A stretch of DNA of 64,000 nucleotides from Undaria pinnatifida. Lineage: Eukaryota; Sar; Phaeophyceae; Laminariales; Alariaceae. Positions 23,450-32,851 of this stretch are shown piece after piece. Where the stretch lies: NCBI GenBank assembly GCA_012845835.1, contig JABAKD010000020.1:16156306-16220305 (forward strand), written 5' to 3'. The stretch's first letter is position 1, and every line of letters begins with the position of its first letter. The notes below the pieces were generated by a model. It was not told where the DNA came from, did not search any database, and saw only the letters and a list, made by a program, of their open reading frames with translations. The position numbers were made by a program, and so were the translations under genes.

Positions 23450-23650
23450 TTTCCATCATCCCGCTCATGTTCGTCTTTTTTCTTTCTCCTTCTCCTCCTC
23501 CCTCCCTAACCGTAGCTCAGATTCGGGGCCACTAAGCACGCTCTTCTCTCCCCCGTCCCCGTTACGGTACGCCGCCTTCGTTTTTGTCGCGAGAAGACGT
23601 CAGCCCTTTCTTCCCTCGTCGACTTGCATCGAATCGCGGATATGTAACCC
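23450..23650 (+). repeat. Family I repeat, copy 2
   Basis: It shares CTCTTCTCTCCCCCGTCCCC, CGCGAGAAGACGTCAGCCC and CCCTCGTCGACTTGCATCG with the copies at 16270 and 63755. Confidence 0.5.
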
Positions 23651-23689
23651 CAGTTGTGCACTTTTTCTATCATGTTGATGGACAGCCAT

Positions 23690-24380
23690 TTTCTTTTTCT
23701 TTTTTCTCAGTAATTTGGTCGTTTCTCTGCTTGTCAACCTTGCGAGGCGGAAGGCGATATGGCTCCCTCTCAGCGCCCTCTCGATTCTCGTGTTTGGTTG
23801 TGTTGCAGACAAAAAAAAGCTCGCGCCACCAAACACCAACACCACCGTGGCAGGCCCCGACCCAACATGCAGCGCACATGCACATGTTTTAACCGATTTC
23901 CAACTCCTAAAAAAATCCAGTGTAACTTCAAGTGTTTTGTGCCCATGTCGGGAGGGAGTGCGGTGCTAAATGGGTTACGGTATGGTACGGTGTGGTATGA
24001 TAAGCACTTTTGATGTGTACCACGGTATGTTGGTCATCTCTGCTGTTTTTTGTAGTCCTTTTTCGCGTTTTGAGCAGTTGCGTCGGTTTTCTGCTTGTTC
24101 TTTCCTTGTAGCCTTAATCTTGGAATTACAGTCTGGCAAAGGCGCCTTCTCGGCGTTCTCTGGGTACTGGTGTTTGGTTGTTGGCAGACGAAGCTTTTCG
24201 CGTCACCAACAGCACCACCACCACCCCCACTATTACCATGACCCCCACCGTCACCACCACCGCCACGACCATCGCCACGACCACCTTCGGTAGCGCCCGA
24301 CCCAACCAGGCAGCCCCTTATTGCGCCGAGGACCGATGCCTCACCGGATATCACATGCACAGGTTTTTTCAAAACCCGCG
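23690..24380. repeat. Diverged direct duplication
   Basis: The segments at about 23700-23910 and 24070-24375 share a series of landmarks in order: TTCTCTGCTTGT, GGCGCCYTCTCG-like, GTTTGGTTGT, GCAGACRAA, ACCACCACC, GCCCGACCCAAC, and a final ACATGCACATGTTTT/ACATGCACAGGTTTT. The second copy has an expanded ACCACC microsatellite. Neither has a convincing open frame. Confidence 0.5.
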
Positions 24381-24475
24381 TTTAACGCCTTCCCTACTGG
24401 AAACCCTTTTTGGGTGTCTTACTTGAAAATTGTATAAGGAATGATTTTGGGGTTCTGAAGGGGTTATAACCCGGT
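24380..24475 (-). repeat. Family F repeat, reverse
   Basis: TTTAACGCCTTCCCTACTGG, AAACCCTTTTTGGG, GGAATGATTTTGGGG and AAGGGGTTATAACCCG follow the order of the reverse complement of the 36827 copy. Confidence 0.45.
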
Positions 24476-24689
24476 ATTTCCTCCATGCTCGATATCCGTC
24501 TCTAGTCACGACACATCTTGCTATTTTCATTGCCTAGTACGGCGGCACGTTCCTTTTTTTGTTTGTTGCGGCGACACAACTCCTCTTTTCTTCATTCTTA
24601 CGGCGGCACAACTGCAGTCAGACCTCCACCTCCTTTCTTCCTTCTTACGGTCGAACTCTCATCGTCGATCGATTGCGTCCATAGTTTCC

Positions 24690-24990
24690 GACCCACTTTT
24701 AATCCGACCAGGCTTGTCTACTTGTGGCCTCATCTATCCCCGAAGGTTGCACTCACAGGCAGTCTACTTGAGCCCTCATTTAACCGCGAAAATCAACCTT
24801 CAACCAGTCTGCTTGGGGCCTCATTTATCGCCAAAACTTTTGCACTTAGGCACTCTGCTCGAGGCCTCATTTATCTAAATTTTTACAATTCAACTCTTTT
24901 TTAGAAGGGATTTTCTTTATAAGTCTGGATTTTAAACTCCTATCGTAAGTGCAGTCTGCTTGAGGCCTCGTTTAACCCCGATACTTCCAC
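24690..24990. repeat. Tandem array, about 46-bp unit
   Basis: Units begin GTCTACTTGTGGCCTCATC, GTCTACTTGAGCCCTCATT, GTCTGCTTGGGGCCTCATT and CTCTGCTCGAGGCCTCATT. A fifth, GTCTGCTTGAGGCCTCGTT, lies after a gap. Each is followed by TAACC or TATC and a short A-rich stretch. Units have drifted at about a fifth of positions. Confidence 0.6.
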
Positions 24991-25239
24991 TTTCGTATGC
25001 TATCAATACAGCTATCAATGCATACGTCTTGTGGCTCCAAAAGTTACACTTACGGCGCGACTTCGGGAAGTCATTACGACAACCAACATCGGTACAACCA
25101 GTACAGCTGTTTGAGCGATGGCAAACGTTTTCCCGCTTCGATTTCGACCTTAAATATTTCTCCACTGACGCTCGCTTTATTTCTGGGTATACGAACGTTC
25201 TCCGTTTCCCCGGTTTAGAAATCCCATTGAGTTGGTAGG

Positions 25240-26070
25240 AACCCCGCCATTATGTGGTGTATGTTGGCAATCGTTAACGGACAACTTTTGGCCGCATGAG
25301 TTAATGTACTGGCATCCACTGCTGCTGCTGCTGTACATCCCCGAGTACGTACTTTGTACACAGTTTGTACGAAGTAACGTAGCCCTCGAGTCGTGCGCCC
25401 CGAGCTGCTTACCGTTTACAGATTGTGCCCTGACGCACGGACGTGTCCCGTGACCAGTTATATCTGGTAGCGGTTGTTGTTTTTTTACGACTTTTGACGG
25501 CGTGGGTCCCTGTACTAGCAATCACTGCTGCTGCTGGATGTGCATCCTTGTATCCGAGGTGCATAATGTCCATGATACGAAGTAGTGTAGACCGCGAGTC
25601 GTTCGCAGCAAGCGGTGTGCAACAGTATAAAGCTTTGCCTGGTGCATCGACGTGTCCCGTGACCAATGATACATGGTTTGGGATCATGATTGGACGACGT
25701 TTGGCCGCATCAGTTTAATTTGCGTACTGGCCACCACAGCGACTATTGCGCTGTGGGTGTACTCCGTTTTCCACCCGAAGCACGTAGCAACGTGTACCTG
25801 GTGACTAGTAATGAAGTCCGCGAGTCGCTCGCAGCAAGCATTGTGCCAGATAGAAATGCCTTCTTCAGAGTACATGAACCCAATAATACTTGGTCGATGA
25901 TTGATAATAGACTACTTTTGGCCGCATGCGTTGATTCATGTACTGGCAGCCACTGCTGCTACTTTTGTTGTACATCCTGTTACCCCGAGTGCATTACTTG
26001 TGTACCTGGCGGAAGGTGAAGAAGTCCGCGTGTCGTTCGCAGCAAGCGGCGTGCAGAATTCTTTTTAGGA
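25240..26070. repeat. Tandem array of four diverged units of about 200-240 bp
   Basis: Each unit contains a TTTTGGCCGCATSMGTT motif, then TACTGGCANCCACTGCTGC with a variable CTG tract. A TGTACATCC motif follows, then CGAGTCGTKCGCAGCAAGCG and CGTGTCCCGTGACCA. Motif copies fall near 25288, 25700 and 25915 for the first and near 25386, 25595, 25823 and 26026 for the GAGTCGT block. Open frames across the array are short and not shared. Confidence 0.6.
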
Positions 26071-26364
26071 GCGCCTGACACGCCTACGTGTCTCCGTGGC
26101 CCAACTCTTGTGATGCCACTTGTTAAATGTTGTTTAACCCCTTTTGGAACCTGAGACGCAAAAAGTGACGAAAAAATCTGACGATTGCAGCATCGGCCAC
26201 ACGAAACCACCCTCTTAATAGCTGCTGCTGGTGTAGCAGATATGTTCGAACTGCCAAGTGCAGGACGCTGTGAGGCAAGCAAGCGTGAGGCATGACGATA
26301 CTCGGATTGCCTCGAGTTTTTCCTAGACGCCTGGTTAGATCAATCGCCCTCGTCGCCTTTTGGT

Positions 26365-26680
26365 CTGTACGAATGGGTGTCAAGAGGGTTATCCCCAACC
26401 CTTTATCGTTAGGGTTCCTAGCCCTTTATCCTCAGGGTTATGAGTTATATATAAGTTATAACCCTTTTAGCACCGCACTCCCAACATGGGAACGAAACAA
26501 CCTTAACCTTTTTTCCTCAGGGTTTATCCTTAGGGTTATCCTTAGGGTTATTTTTGACAAAGGATTACAGGGGTTATAACCCTTCTAGCATCGCACTCTC
26601 TAACCCTTAGTCAAAAGGGTATTGACAAAGGGTTATAGTAGGGGTTATAACCCTTTCAGCACCGCACTCCCGACATGGGG
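26365..26680. repeat. AGGGTTA-rich tandem repeat with GGGTTATAACCC palindromes
   Basis: GTTATAACCCTTTTAGCACCGCACTCCCAACATGGG-type segments occur three times (near 26455, 26572 and 26645). They are separated by telomere-like (CCTTAGGGTTAT)n sequence at 26400-26560. The array abuts the left direct repeat of the gag-like element, so the element may have landed in it. Confidence 0.6.
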
Positions 26681-26972
26681 ACAAAACACTCGAGAGTTAG
26701 ACTACAATGTTTTTTCGAGTTGGAAATGGGTTGCGTTTAACCTTAACCCTTTTATAGCTGTAGAATTATCCAATTTTCTGTTTCCAAGCGTTTTGTCCCA
26801 TACGTTGGTGCGGTGGTGTCGAAGGGGCGGATAACTCGGACCAACAAGGTCAGCATGTCAATACCTCAATGGGACCGGAAGGGTGCGCCAGCTAGCGTTG
26901 GGCTGCGAAAGCAACTGAGTTAAATCGACACACGACGCGTATGAAAATACGTGGAAGTGTGGTGAGCTAAAG
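26681..26972 (+). repeat. Left 292-bp direct repeat of gag-like retroelement
   Basis: The sequence from ACAAAACACTCGAGAG to GTGGTGAGCTAAAG is base-for-base the same as 28248-28539 by my reading. It begins and ends without the usual TG...CA of LTRs. The sequence just downstream is TGGAAGATTGGGTCCC, which could be a tRNA primer binding site starting TGG. This is weak support for an LTR reading. Confidence 0.7.
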
Positions 26973-27375
26973 TGGAAGATTGGGTCCCAGACGCAATCTG
27001 GATTTTGTTGGAAAGTGAGAATTGAGGTGTTCTTCCATGATTGGTTATCGTGACGTATTGTACCGAGGACACAGTCAACCTTTGAGCAGTCTTCTCCTTG
27101 CTGCTGTTGGGGGAGTAGACAATACGTACAGCAGAAGGGGTACACGTAGGGCCGCCTGATCGCACGACTCAAAGACAGCGTGCAGTGGAGGAAGCGGACG
27201 GCGGCAGCTACGCAAGAATAGTGACTGGCTAGCCAGTGGTTTTTCTCTCGGCTTCGCGGAGGCTGGCGGGCAAAGTTTTTCCCCTCGCGTTTTTTTTTCG
27301 GCATATTTTTTTTGACGCGGGGGGGGGTTTTGCTTTGGTCCGAAGGAGCTGCAAACCGAGCGATCTACCGACACG

Positions 27376-28401
27376 ATGAGCGGGCGTGGCGCGGGCGCTG
27401 CTGGCGATGCAGTGGTTGGTCCTGGAGGCGAACACAACGACAATGGGGCCGGGCATGTGGGAGATGGGGCTGGGCAAGGGGGAGACGAGGACGGCCAGAT
27501 GGACCTCGACGGTCTACGGGTACTCATGGAAGCACGCCTTGATGATTTCGACACTCGCCTCGCCCAGCAGGCTGACATGCTGGTGCAGCTGCAAGGAATG
27601 CTGCAGGATGGGCTGTTGGGCGGCGCGGCTGGACCAGGTGGACCGATTGGAGGAGGACAGGAGCCAGGCGCGCTGCAGGGTGGCGCCGTACCGCAAGCGT
27701 TTGCAGGGCCAGCGGCCCATGCCAGCAAACTTGCTGCGAAGACCCGTCTGAACATGTGGCTCAACACGACCACGCGGAAATATTGGATTCTCGTCGACGC
27801 ACGGCCGGCGCTGACCTCCATCAGACGTACGGAGCTCCAGGACCTGCTGCAGAAGCGGGTAATGGTAACTGGTGAAATTGCAACCCAGCTGGAGACGCTT
27901 TCAGGGTTCGATGTCACCGGGTACATGCCTCGTACAGCCACAGCCAAAAGCGTGGCTGAATCTAGGTTCCCGCTCGCAGACCAACTCGCGATTCTCGCGC
28001 ACGCGGTATCTACTGTCGTGGGCTACGGCGAGCACACGGAGAACACTACAGCGCGCATCCGCACCCTGGACGCTGCGTTCGCGAGGGGGATCGAGGTGGT
28101 ACGGGAGCACGCCCTGGATTTTTTCGAGGCGATGAATGTCCCAGCGAACCGCAGTCGGTTGGCGAAGCTGATCAACGCGGACCTTGCCGCCTGGAGCTCG
28201 AAACTTGTCCGGGCTGGAGTGAGCGCGGGGGTCACCTGGCATGAAAAACAAAACACTCGAGAGTTAGACTACAATGTTTTTTCGAGTTGGAAATGGGTTG
28301 CGTTTAACCTTAACCCTTTTATAGCTGTAGAATTATCCAATTTTCTGTTTCCAAGCGTTTTGTCCCATACGTTGGTGCGGTGGTGTCGAAGGGGCGGATA
28401 A
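27376..28401 (+). CDS. Gag-like protein of the non-autonomous retroelement
   Basis: The frame encodes 341 residues from the ATG at 27376. Residues 1-40 are Gly/Asp-rich and disordered (MSGRGAGAAGDAVV...). Residues about 42-75 form a heptad-like helix (LDGLRVLMEARLDDFDTRLA), probably a coiled coil. A Gly/Pro linker follows, then about residues 125-290 are a helical, capsid-like region (for example PLADQLAILAHAVSTVV and LDFFEAMNVPANRSRLAK). No CCHC zinc knuckle is visible. The last 50 or so residues are read from the right direct repeat, so the same peptide is also encoded in the left repeat. GC content is well above its surroundings. Gag identity is inferred from position and helical content, not from a recognised motif. 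The long antisense frame over the same bases is a shadow. Confidence 0.5.
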   Translation: MSGRGAGAAGDAVVGPGGEHNDNGAGHVGDGAGQGGDEDGQMDLDGLRVLMEARLDDFDTRLAQQADMLVQLQGMLQDGLLGGAAGPGGPIGGGQEPGALQGGAVPQAFAGPAAHASKLAAKTRLNMWLNTTTRKYWILVDARPALTSIRRTELQDLLQKRVMVTGEIATQLETLSGFDVTGYMPRTATAKSVAESRFPLADQLAILAHAVSTVVGYGEHTENTTARIRTLDAAFARGIEVVREHALDFFEAMNVPANRSRLAKLINADLAAWSSKLVRAGVSAGVTWHEKQNTRELDYNVFSSWKWVAFNLNPFIAVELSNFLFPSVLSHTLVRWCRRGG

Positions 28402-28580
28402 CTCGGACCAACAAGGTCAGCATGTCAATACCTCAATGGGACCGGAAGGGTGCGCCAGCTAGCGTTGGGCTGCGAAAGCAACTGAGTTAAATCGACACAC
28501 GACGCGTATGAAAATACGTGGAAGTGTGGTGAGCTAAAGCTTTATTTTTCCCCATCCGCCGGAGGATAAAAAAAAAAAAA
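28248..28580 (+). repeat. Right direct repeat and A-rich 3' end of gag-like element
   Basis: It is identical to the left repeat up to 28539. The sequence then continues CTTTATTTTTCCCCATCCGCC and GGAGGATA into an uninterrupted A run at 28568-28585. Since the same extension is seen at 56088-56138, it belongs to the family and is not flanking DNA. Confidence 0.7.
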
Positions 28581-28585
28581 AAAAA

Positions 28586-29359
28586 CAATACCTCGTTCGA
28601 CTGGTATGCCATGTCGAGGGTACCCTTGTGTTATATCTGATACTCTAGTATGCATATGTCATACCTGGCATACCCTGGTAATCCTTTCAAAGTATGCATA
28701 TGGTGGTGTATATGCCGGTATGATAACAAGAAAATACACGATCAGTATCTCAACGTGAAAAGTTGGAACTTGCTGCGCACTTAAGATCTTTGTTGCTGTT
28801 GTGAGTGCAAGAGTGGATCGATTACCCCTAGTATCTCCTTACTAGTATTACTATGAGTAAAACCTGTACTTCGAAGTATTACGTTATAGTAAGTCTATCC
28901 TTGCTTACTTGGTAAGGCTGAATATATTGTACATAATCCAAGTCTATCCGAACGATAGTTTCTGTAAACGTGAGGCTGTATTCGTACTCAAGCCGGAAAT
29001 ACCCCCCCGCCGTCCTTCCCGCTACCTGCCCGAGTGATGGTGCCTATGGAGCACGGTAATGGAGGCGGTGAGTAAGGCGGGCGCGGAAGAACGCTATGAA
29101 AGATATTTCGTGTTGCTGCCCATCATGCCCCGAAGCCCCACGTGTAGTGCGTGACGACAAAGAAAACCCTGGCTCTTTTTCTACCATCCTGCTCACCTGT
29201 TGTATGTAATGTGCATCAATACCAACATGATTTTTGTATATTTCGTACGTACAACTCGTGCGATTCCGCCGTAGGATATTCTATGACAGGTATTAATAGG
29301 CGGGAGTAGAGTGGCATTGGCGGCGGTGGTGCAAATTACCGGGTACGTTGTTTTTGCCC
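28586..29359. other. No gene recognised
   Basis: AT-rich sequence carries repeated GCATATGYCATACC-like motifs near 28650-28720 and a TACTTCGAAGTA palindrome at 28868. A short frame (MVPMEHGNGG) before a strong donor-like GTGAGTAAGG near 29068 has no upstream or downstream support. Confidence 0.4.
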
Positions 29360-29367
29360 GATGTAAC

Positions 29368-29682
29368 GGGAGCCCCTATTTGCAGGACGAGCCTGCAACG
29401 AATTCTTGCAGGACGTTTTGGCACACTTTTGTCCCTGGTACCTGCACAGACCCCACCCAACCCCAACCCTGACCCTAACCCTAACCCTAACCCCAACCCC
29501 AACCCGACCCCTGACCGTTTGACCGGTACGTGGGGCTAACAGTGCCCTCGCGCGGCTTCGCCGCGCGTTCGGCAGGCGTTCGCCAAAAAAAAAACGCGGG
29601 CAATAAAAAGCGGCAGGCGGCCAATCAGAGGCACGTCCTGCAAGAATTCGTTGCAGGGCCGTCCTGCAAATAGGGTTTCTCC
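29368..29682. mobile_element. MITE with long TIRs and 8-bp target duplication (hAT-like)
   Basis: Inverted repeats of about 45 bases bound the element. On the left is CCCTATTTGCAGGACGAGCC ... GAATTCTTGCAGGACGT (29374-29416). The right end (29633-29675) is its reverse complement with few changes. GATGTAAC flanks both ends directly (29360-29367 and 29683-29690), an 8-bp target duplication as made by hAT transposases. The interior holds a telomere-like CCCTAA patch and a hairpin GCGCGGCTTCGCCGCGC at about 29550. There is no transposase gene, so it is non-autonomous. Confidence 0.8.
29459..29506. repeat. Interstitial telomere-like CCCTAA patch
   Basis: ACCCTGACCCTAACCCTAACC followed by CCAACCCCAACCCG sits inside the hAT-like MITE. 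It may be a captured telomere repeat or a chance expansion. A shorter CCTAACCCCAACCCTAACCC is at 30560-30580. Confidence 0.6.
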
Positions 29683-29690
29683 GATGTAAC

Positions 29691-30359
29691 TCGACCGCGG
29701 ATATTTGGCCTCTTGTTGCTTCTTGATGCTGTAAATGGGTGGGTTGCTTCTTTGCCTTTTGGAGGGGCTCAGTTTGGTGTGGTCTGTGTGTTGTGTTTCG
29801 CGGACATTGGGGACGTGGGTCCCTCCGAGCGCAGGCAGCCAGTGGTTGATGAATTATTCTGGTGATAAAAATGAAGACGCGTACCGTCGTGGGGGGTGGG
29901 GGGCGAGAGCCTGCTCAGTGACCCCGGATCTGAGTCACGCTTGTTGTGGAGGGAGAAGAAGAAAGAAAAAACGCCAAGATAATAGAAGGGGATGAGCACA
30001 GCTCAAGATAAAAATAGATTGTTTGACTGATTGATTGATTGCCGTATTGGCATGTTGATTGATTAATTGCCAAGGGGAAATGCGAACTTGCTCGCGGATA
30101 TTACCGTTACACCTGGTACTACCTGTGTTGCTCCTAGTAGTATTGAAGTAGCAGCTACAGCAGTACCAGTAGTAGTATCAGTATTGCTATTATTTATAGT
30201 ATTGAAGTGCCAGGGGAGCTGGTCCTTCAACGGACTGCACCGCCGCTGCCGGTCCTGCGGGTAGAGCTGGTAAAACAGCGCTGTCTCTCTTTGCGCCCGC
30301 TACTGACTGCTGTTGTATTTTTTTTCTTTTTTTTGTTCATCCTTCCGCGAATGGGAAGA
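29691..30359. other. No gene recognised; (TTGA)n patch
   Basis: A TGAT/TTGA microsatellite is at 30023-30066 and a degenerate AGTAGTATT repeat near 30135-30205. Frames are short. Confidence 0.4.
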
Positions 30360-30432
30360 AATAAAGCTTGAGCTCACAACACACTTGCCCGTATTTTCAT
30401 ACACGTCGTGTGTCGATTTATTTAACTCTATT
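30360..30432 (-). mobile_element. 3'-end fragment of the gag-like retroelement family
   Basis: Read in reverse, it runs CGACACACGACGTGTATGAAAATACGGGCAAGTGTG ... GAGCTCAAGCTTTATTTCTTCCC, then an A-rich tail interrupted by G. The copy is 5'-truncated, with an A-rich 3' end. Confidence 0.6.
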
Positions 30433-30837
30433 GCGTTTCATACTAGTGATGCTACATATCGGTCTGCAGATGTCTAACCCCTTCACCCTTTTGGAGCCCA
30501 TATATATGTATTTTCATTTTCTATAATATTGTTGCGTCTTTCACCATGGATGGAACTAGCCCTAACCCCAACCCTAACCCATACGAAAAAACAAAAACAC
30601 GACAAGTAAGTGCGGCCTTTATCAAAGGAAGATCCAAGCAGCGGGAGGGCGAGCATCACCATCCGGCTCGCGTGGCTCACCACCTCTCAATTAAAGGGCC
30701 AGTACGTATGGGTCTGATATGTACGTACACCGACTTCCGATTTCACGGTTATAAATTTTTTTTTGTGGCGGATGTACGACTTGTGGCAACTATTGACTAC
30801 ATACCTGCACCACGTTTATTTTATTTATTTATTTTTT

Positions 30838-31040
30838 TCCTACTGCGGAATGTAAATCACACTAATTCCAAGTGGCTTTATCCCCAAAAATGCGGGCTGC
30901 AATAGCAAACCCCTTACACCTTGCTTGTCAGGTATACTACTGCAAAATATATAGCACACTAATACCTAGTGGTTTGTCCTCAACAACGCGGGCTGCAATA
31001 GCAAACCCCCTAACCCTTACCAGGTGTACTGCTGTACACA
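30838..31040. repeat. Two tandem copies of a 100-bp repeat
   Basis: CTACTGCGGAATGTAAATCAC ... ATGCGGGCTGCAATAGCAAACCCC is followed by CTACTGCAAAATATATAGCAC ... ACGCGGGCTGCAATAGCAAACCCC. Part of the unit also lies at 20450-20540 next to a family F copy. Confidence 0.6.
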
Positions 31041-31844
31041 GTACGTGACCGGGCCATGCAATGCCAACACTGCCAACCGCAATGATCGTTGGAAGAACAT
31101 ATATATGGCAAGAACTATGAAAAGATGAAAGAGCGGTGTGAGGATGTGCTATGCGTAAGAGCAGTAGCCCCCACGCCCCCCACGCGCCTCCGGAAGTGAA
31201 ATTCTATCATGCGGTGGCAAGTAATGAAACTGCCGATGTCTGTACATAATGTAGTATAATATCATAGCAGGCCGAAGGATGATTCCATTACTTTGTTTGT
31301 CCGGTCCTGTCCTGGTGCATCCTGTGCTTGTCGTGTTTTTTTTTTCTAGTGTCCTGTCTAAGTGTCCTGTCTGACTGTCCTGACCTGTTTCTATCCTGTC
31401 CTGTCTTGCCGGAGGGTTTGGGGTTTTTGTTGTGTTTGAGTTGCTGTTTCAGTCGAGACATAGCAAGCATCAGCAAAGGAAACGCCCCCCCTCGCCGTGC
31501 ATCATAGACGAGCCGGGGGGAGGGGGGGGGGGGGCTGGGGACCTGGTCTCCGTCGTCAATTCCATTCTATGTTTTGTTATTCTTTCACTCTTTTTCCAGA
31601 ATTTATCCCACACGGCGCGAGTTCCACGTCATTTGTCTCGGAAGTCGTTGACCCAGGGCTAAAAAAGTCAACTTCGAAATTGCGTTCAAAATTGCCTGTG
31701 GATTCTAGAGTTGTGAGTGCTCAGACTTCAACCTAAAACTGTTCGATCCTCCCTTTCACTTAGTTATTTTCCCCGTCTTTTTTTTTTTGTTTCTTGTTCC
31801 CAAGCTTTTGCCTCCGAGAGTTGAAGTGTCGAGAAAAGCATGTA
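31041..31844. other. No gene recognised
   Basis: A degenerate GTCCTGTC repeat is at about 31300-31410 and a G tract at 31517-31535. The minus-strand frame over the GTCCTGTC repeat is a low-complexity artefact. Confidence 0.4.
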
Positions 31845-32024
31845 CAGTAGGTGGCCCTATATAGTGCGGGTATGTGTCACGAAAATTTACCCGCACTATA
31901 CCGGGCACCCACACTATATAAAAACCGGCCACTATTGAGGGGTCTATACTGTGCCAAATGATTTCACCCGCACAATATCGGACACCCGCACTATATGAAC
32001 CGCACTATATCGGGCCACCTACTG
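31845..32024. mobile_element. Short MITE with CAGTAGGTGGCCC termini
   Basis: The 180-bp element has TIRs CAGTAGGTGGCCCTATATAG (left) and the reverse complement with one change (CGGGCCACCTACTG, right). Inside, CCGCACTATA-type units repeat five times in alternating directions, so the whole element can fold. CAGT ends recall Tc1/mariner elements. The left flank is TA but the right is CA, so a TA duplication is not intact. Confidence 0.7.
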
Positions 32025-32061
32025 CACCAGGAATATACATACGCCCGCTGCTCGTCACCCC

Positions 32062-32190
32062 AAAGAGCATGATTTAGGATTTACCGAATATGTTCGGAAA
32101 TATAAGGGTCGTTTGGTCATTAATGTGAGTACGAAATGGTTCTTACATTTCCGGATAGACTTGTAAATCCTGAATCCTAAATGCTCCTTT
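32062..32190. mobile_element. Short foldback element (imperfect TIRs)
   Basis: The left end AAAGAGCATGATTTAGGATT and the reverse complement of the right end AAAGGAGCATTTAGGATTC are similar over about 28 bases with small gaps. No transposase or clear target duplication was seen. Confidence 0.5.
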
Positions 32191-32377
32191 CGGCTGACGG
32201 GCGATGCGACGCCCCGACTGCTATTGCCCCCCCACAAAAGTCATAGAATTCGGCTGTGTTTTCTTTCGTCGCCAAATCTGGATTTTTCAACTGGATGTTG
32301 CTTTCTCGCATTTTTGCCTAGAATCGGACTGTTTGTATTCTGGCCTAACCTTTGTTTGTTTTGTTTTGTTTTTTCAT

Positions 32378-32478
32378 CCTCCGGAGCTCACCACACTTCC
32401 ACGTATTTTCATACGCGTCGTGTGTCGATTTAACTCAGTTACTTTCGCAACCCAACGCCAGCTGGCGCACCCTTCGGA
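32378..32478 (-). mobile_element. 3'-end fragment of the gag-like retroelement family
   Basis: It matches 26860-26965 in reverse (AAGGGTGCGCCAGCTGGCG ... GAGTTAAATCGACACACGACG). The CTTTATTTTTCC block is missing, so GTGAGCTCCGGAGGATGAAAA joins directly to an A-rich tail. It lies 25 bases from the candidate upstream start of the protease gene. Confidence 0.6.
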
Positions 32479-32501
32479 TTACACTATGTAGTGACAGCGT
32501 G

Positions 32502-32851
32502 ATGTTTGTTTTTGCCACTGGCTGTCACTCTCTACTCGTAGCGTTTTTTTATTGAGGCTGGTCGCGGCGGCACCGCTGTTATATCCAGCCGGCCTAGAAT
32601 GCGGCACAATACCCGCCAGTCCTAATGCCAACAACCCCCCCCCCCCCCCCCCCCCAACCCCGCTTCCTTCATACCAGGTATATCTTAGTTGTATTCGACC
32701 CGAAAGACGCACAGAATCCCCACTAGCTCTAACGCCCCCCCCCCCCCCCCCCCCCCCCCCCTCTTCCGGCTCCTTCCCAGCACCCTGGAGTTCTGCACCA
32801 CGTCATGGAGGAGGCGTGTCTGGGGTACCAGCGAGCCTATTCGCGCGTGCG
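32502..32851 (+). other. Unresolved 5' end of the protease gene
   Basis: The exon 1 frame stays open upstream of the chosen ATG to about 32552, but runs through C20 and C24 tracts (32636-32655, 32737-32760) that would encode poly-proline. An ATG at 32502 in another frame gives MFVFATGCHSLLVAFF, a signal-like stretch. It would join the exon 1 frame only if the T run at 32543-32549 differed by one base. The true start may lie here or on an unseen upstream exon. Confidence 0.35.

Larger units (their letters stand above)
26681..28580 (+). mobile_element. Short non-autonomous retroelement with gag-like ORF
   Basis: Two identical 292-bp direct repeats enclose 1,275 bases holding one long frame and no reverse transcriptase, integrase or RNase H. 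That size and content resemble TR-GAG/TRIM-type LTR elements. Other facts are awkward for that reading. Beyond the right repeat the family continues CTTTATTTTTCCCCATCCG ... GGAGGATAAAA into a long A tract. The solitary 5'-truncated copies at 30360, 32378 and 56000 show the same extension and A-rich end, which is LINE-like behaviour. Identity of the repeats suggests recent formation. Confidence 0.6.

Noticed and set aside
27075..27947. 290-codon minus-strand open frame
   Set aside because: It lies opposite the gag-like ORF and is rich in Pro, Ser and Arg, as expected for the complement of a GC-rich coding region. The + strand frame has the better start, composition and element context.
29037..29077. 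Mini first exon (MVPMEHGNGG) before a strong donor
   Set aside because: Only ten codons, no upstream promoter signal and no acceptor exon in a matching phase could be supported.
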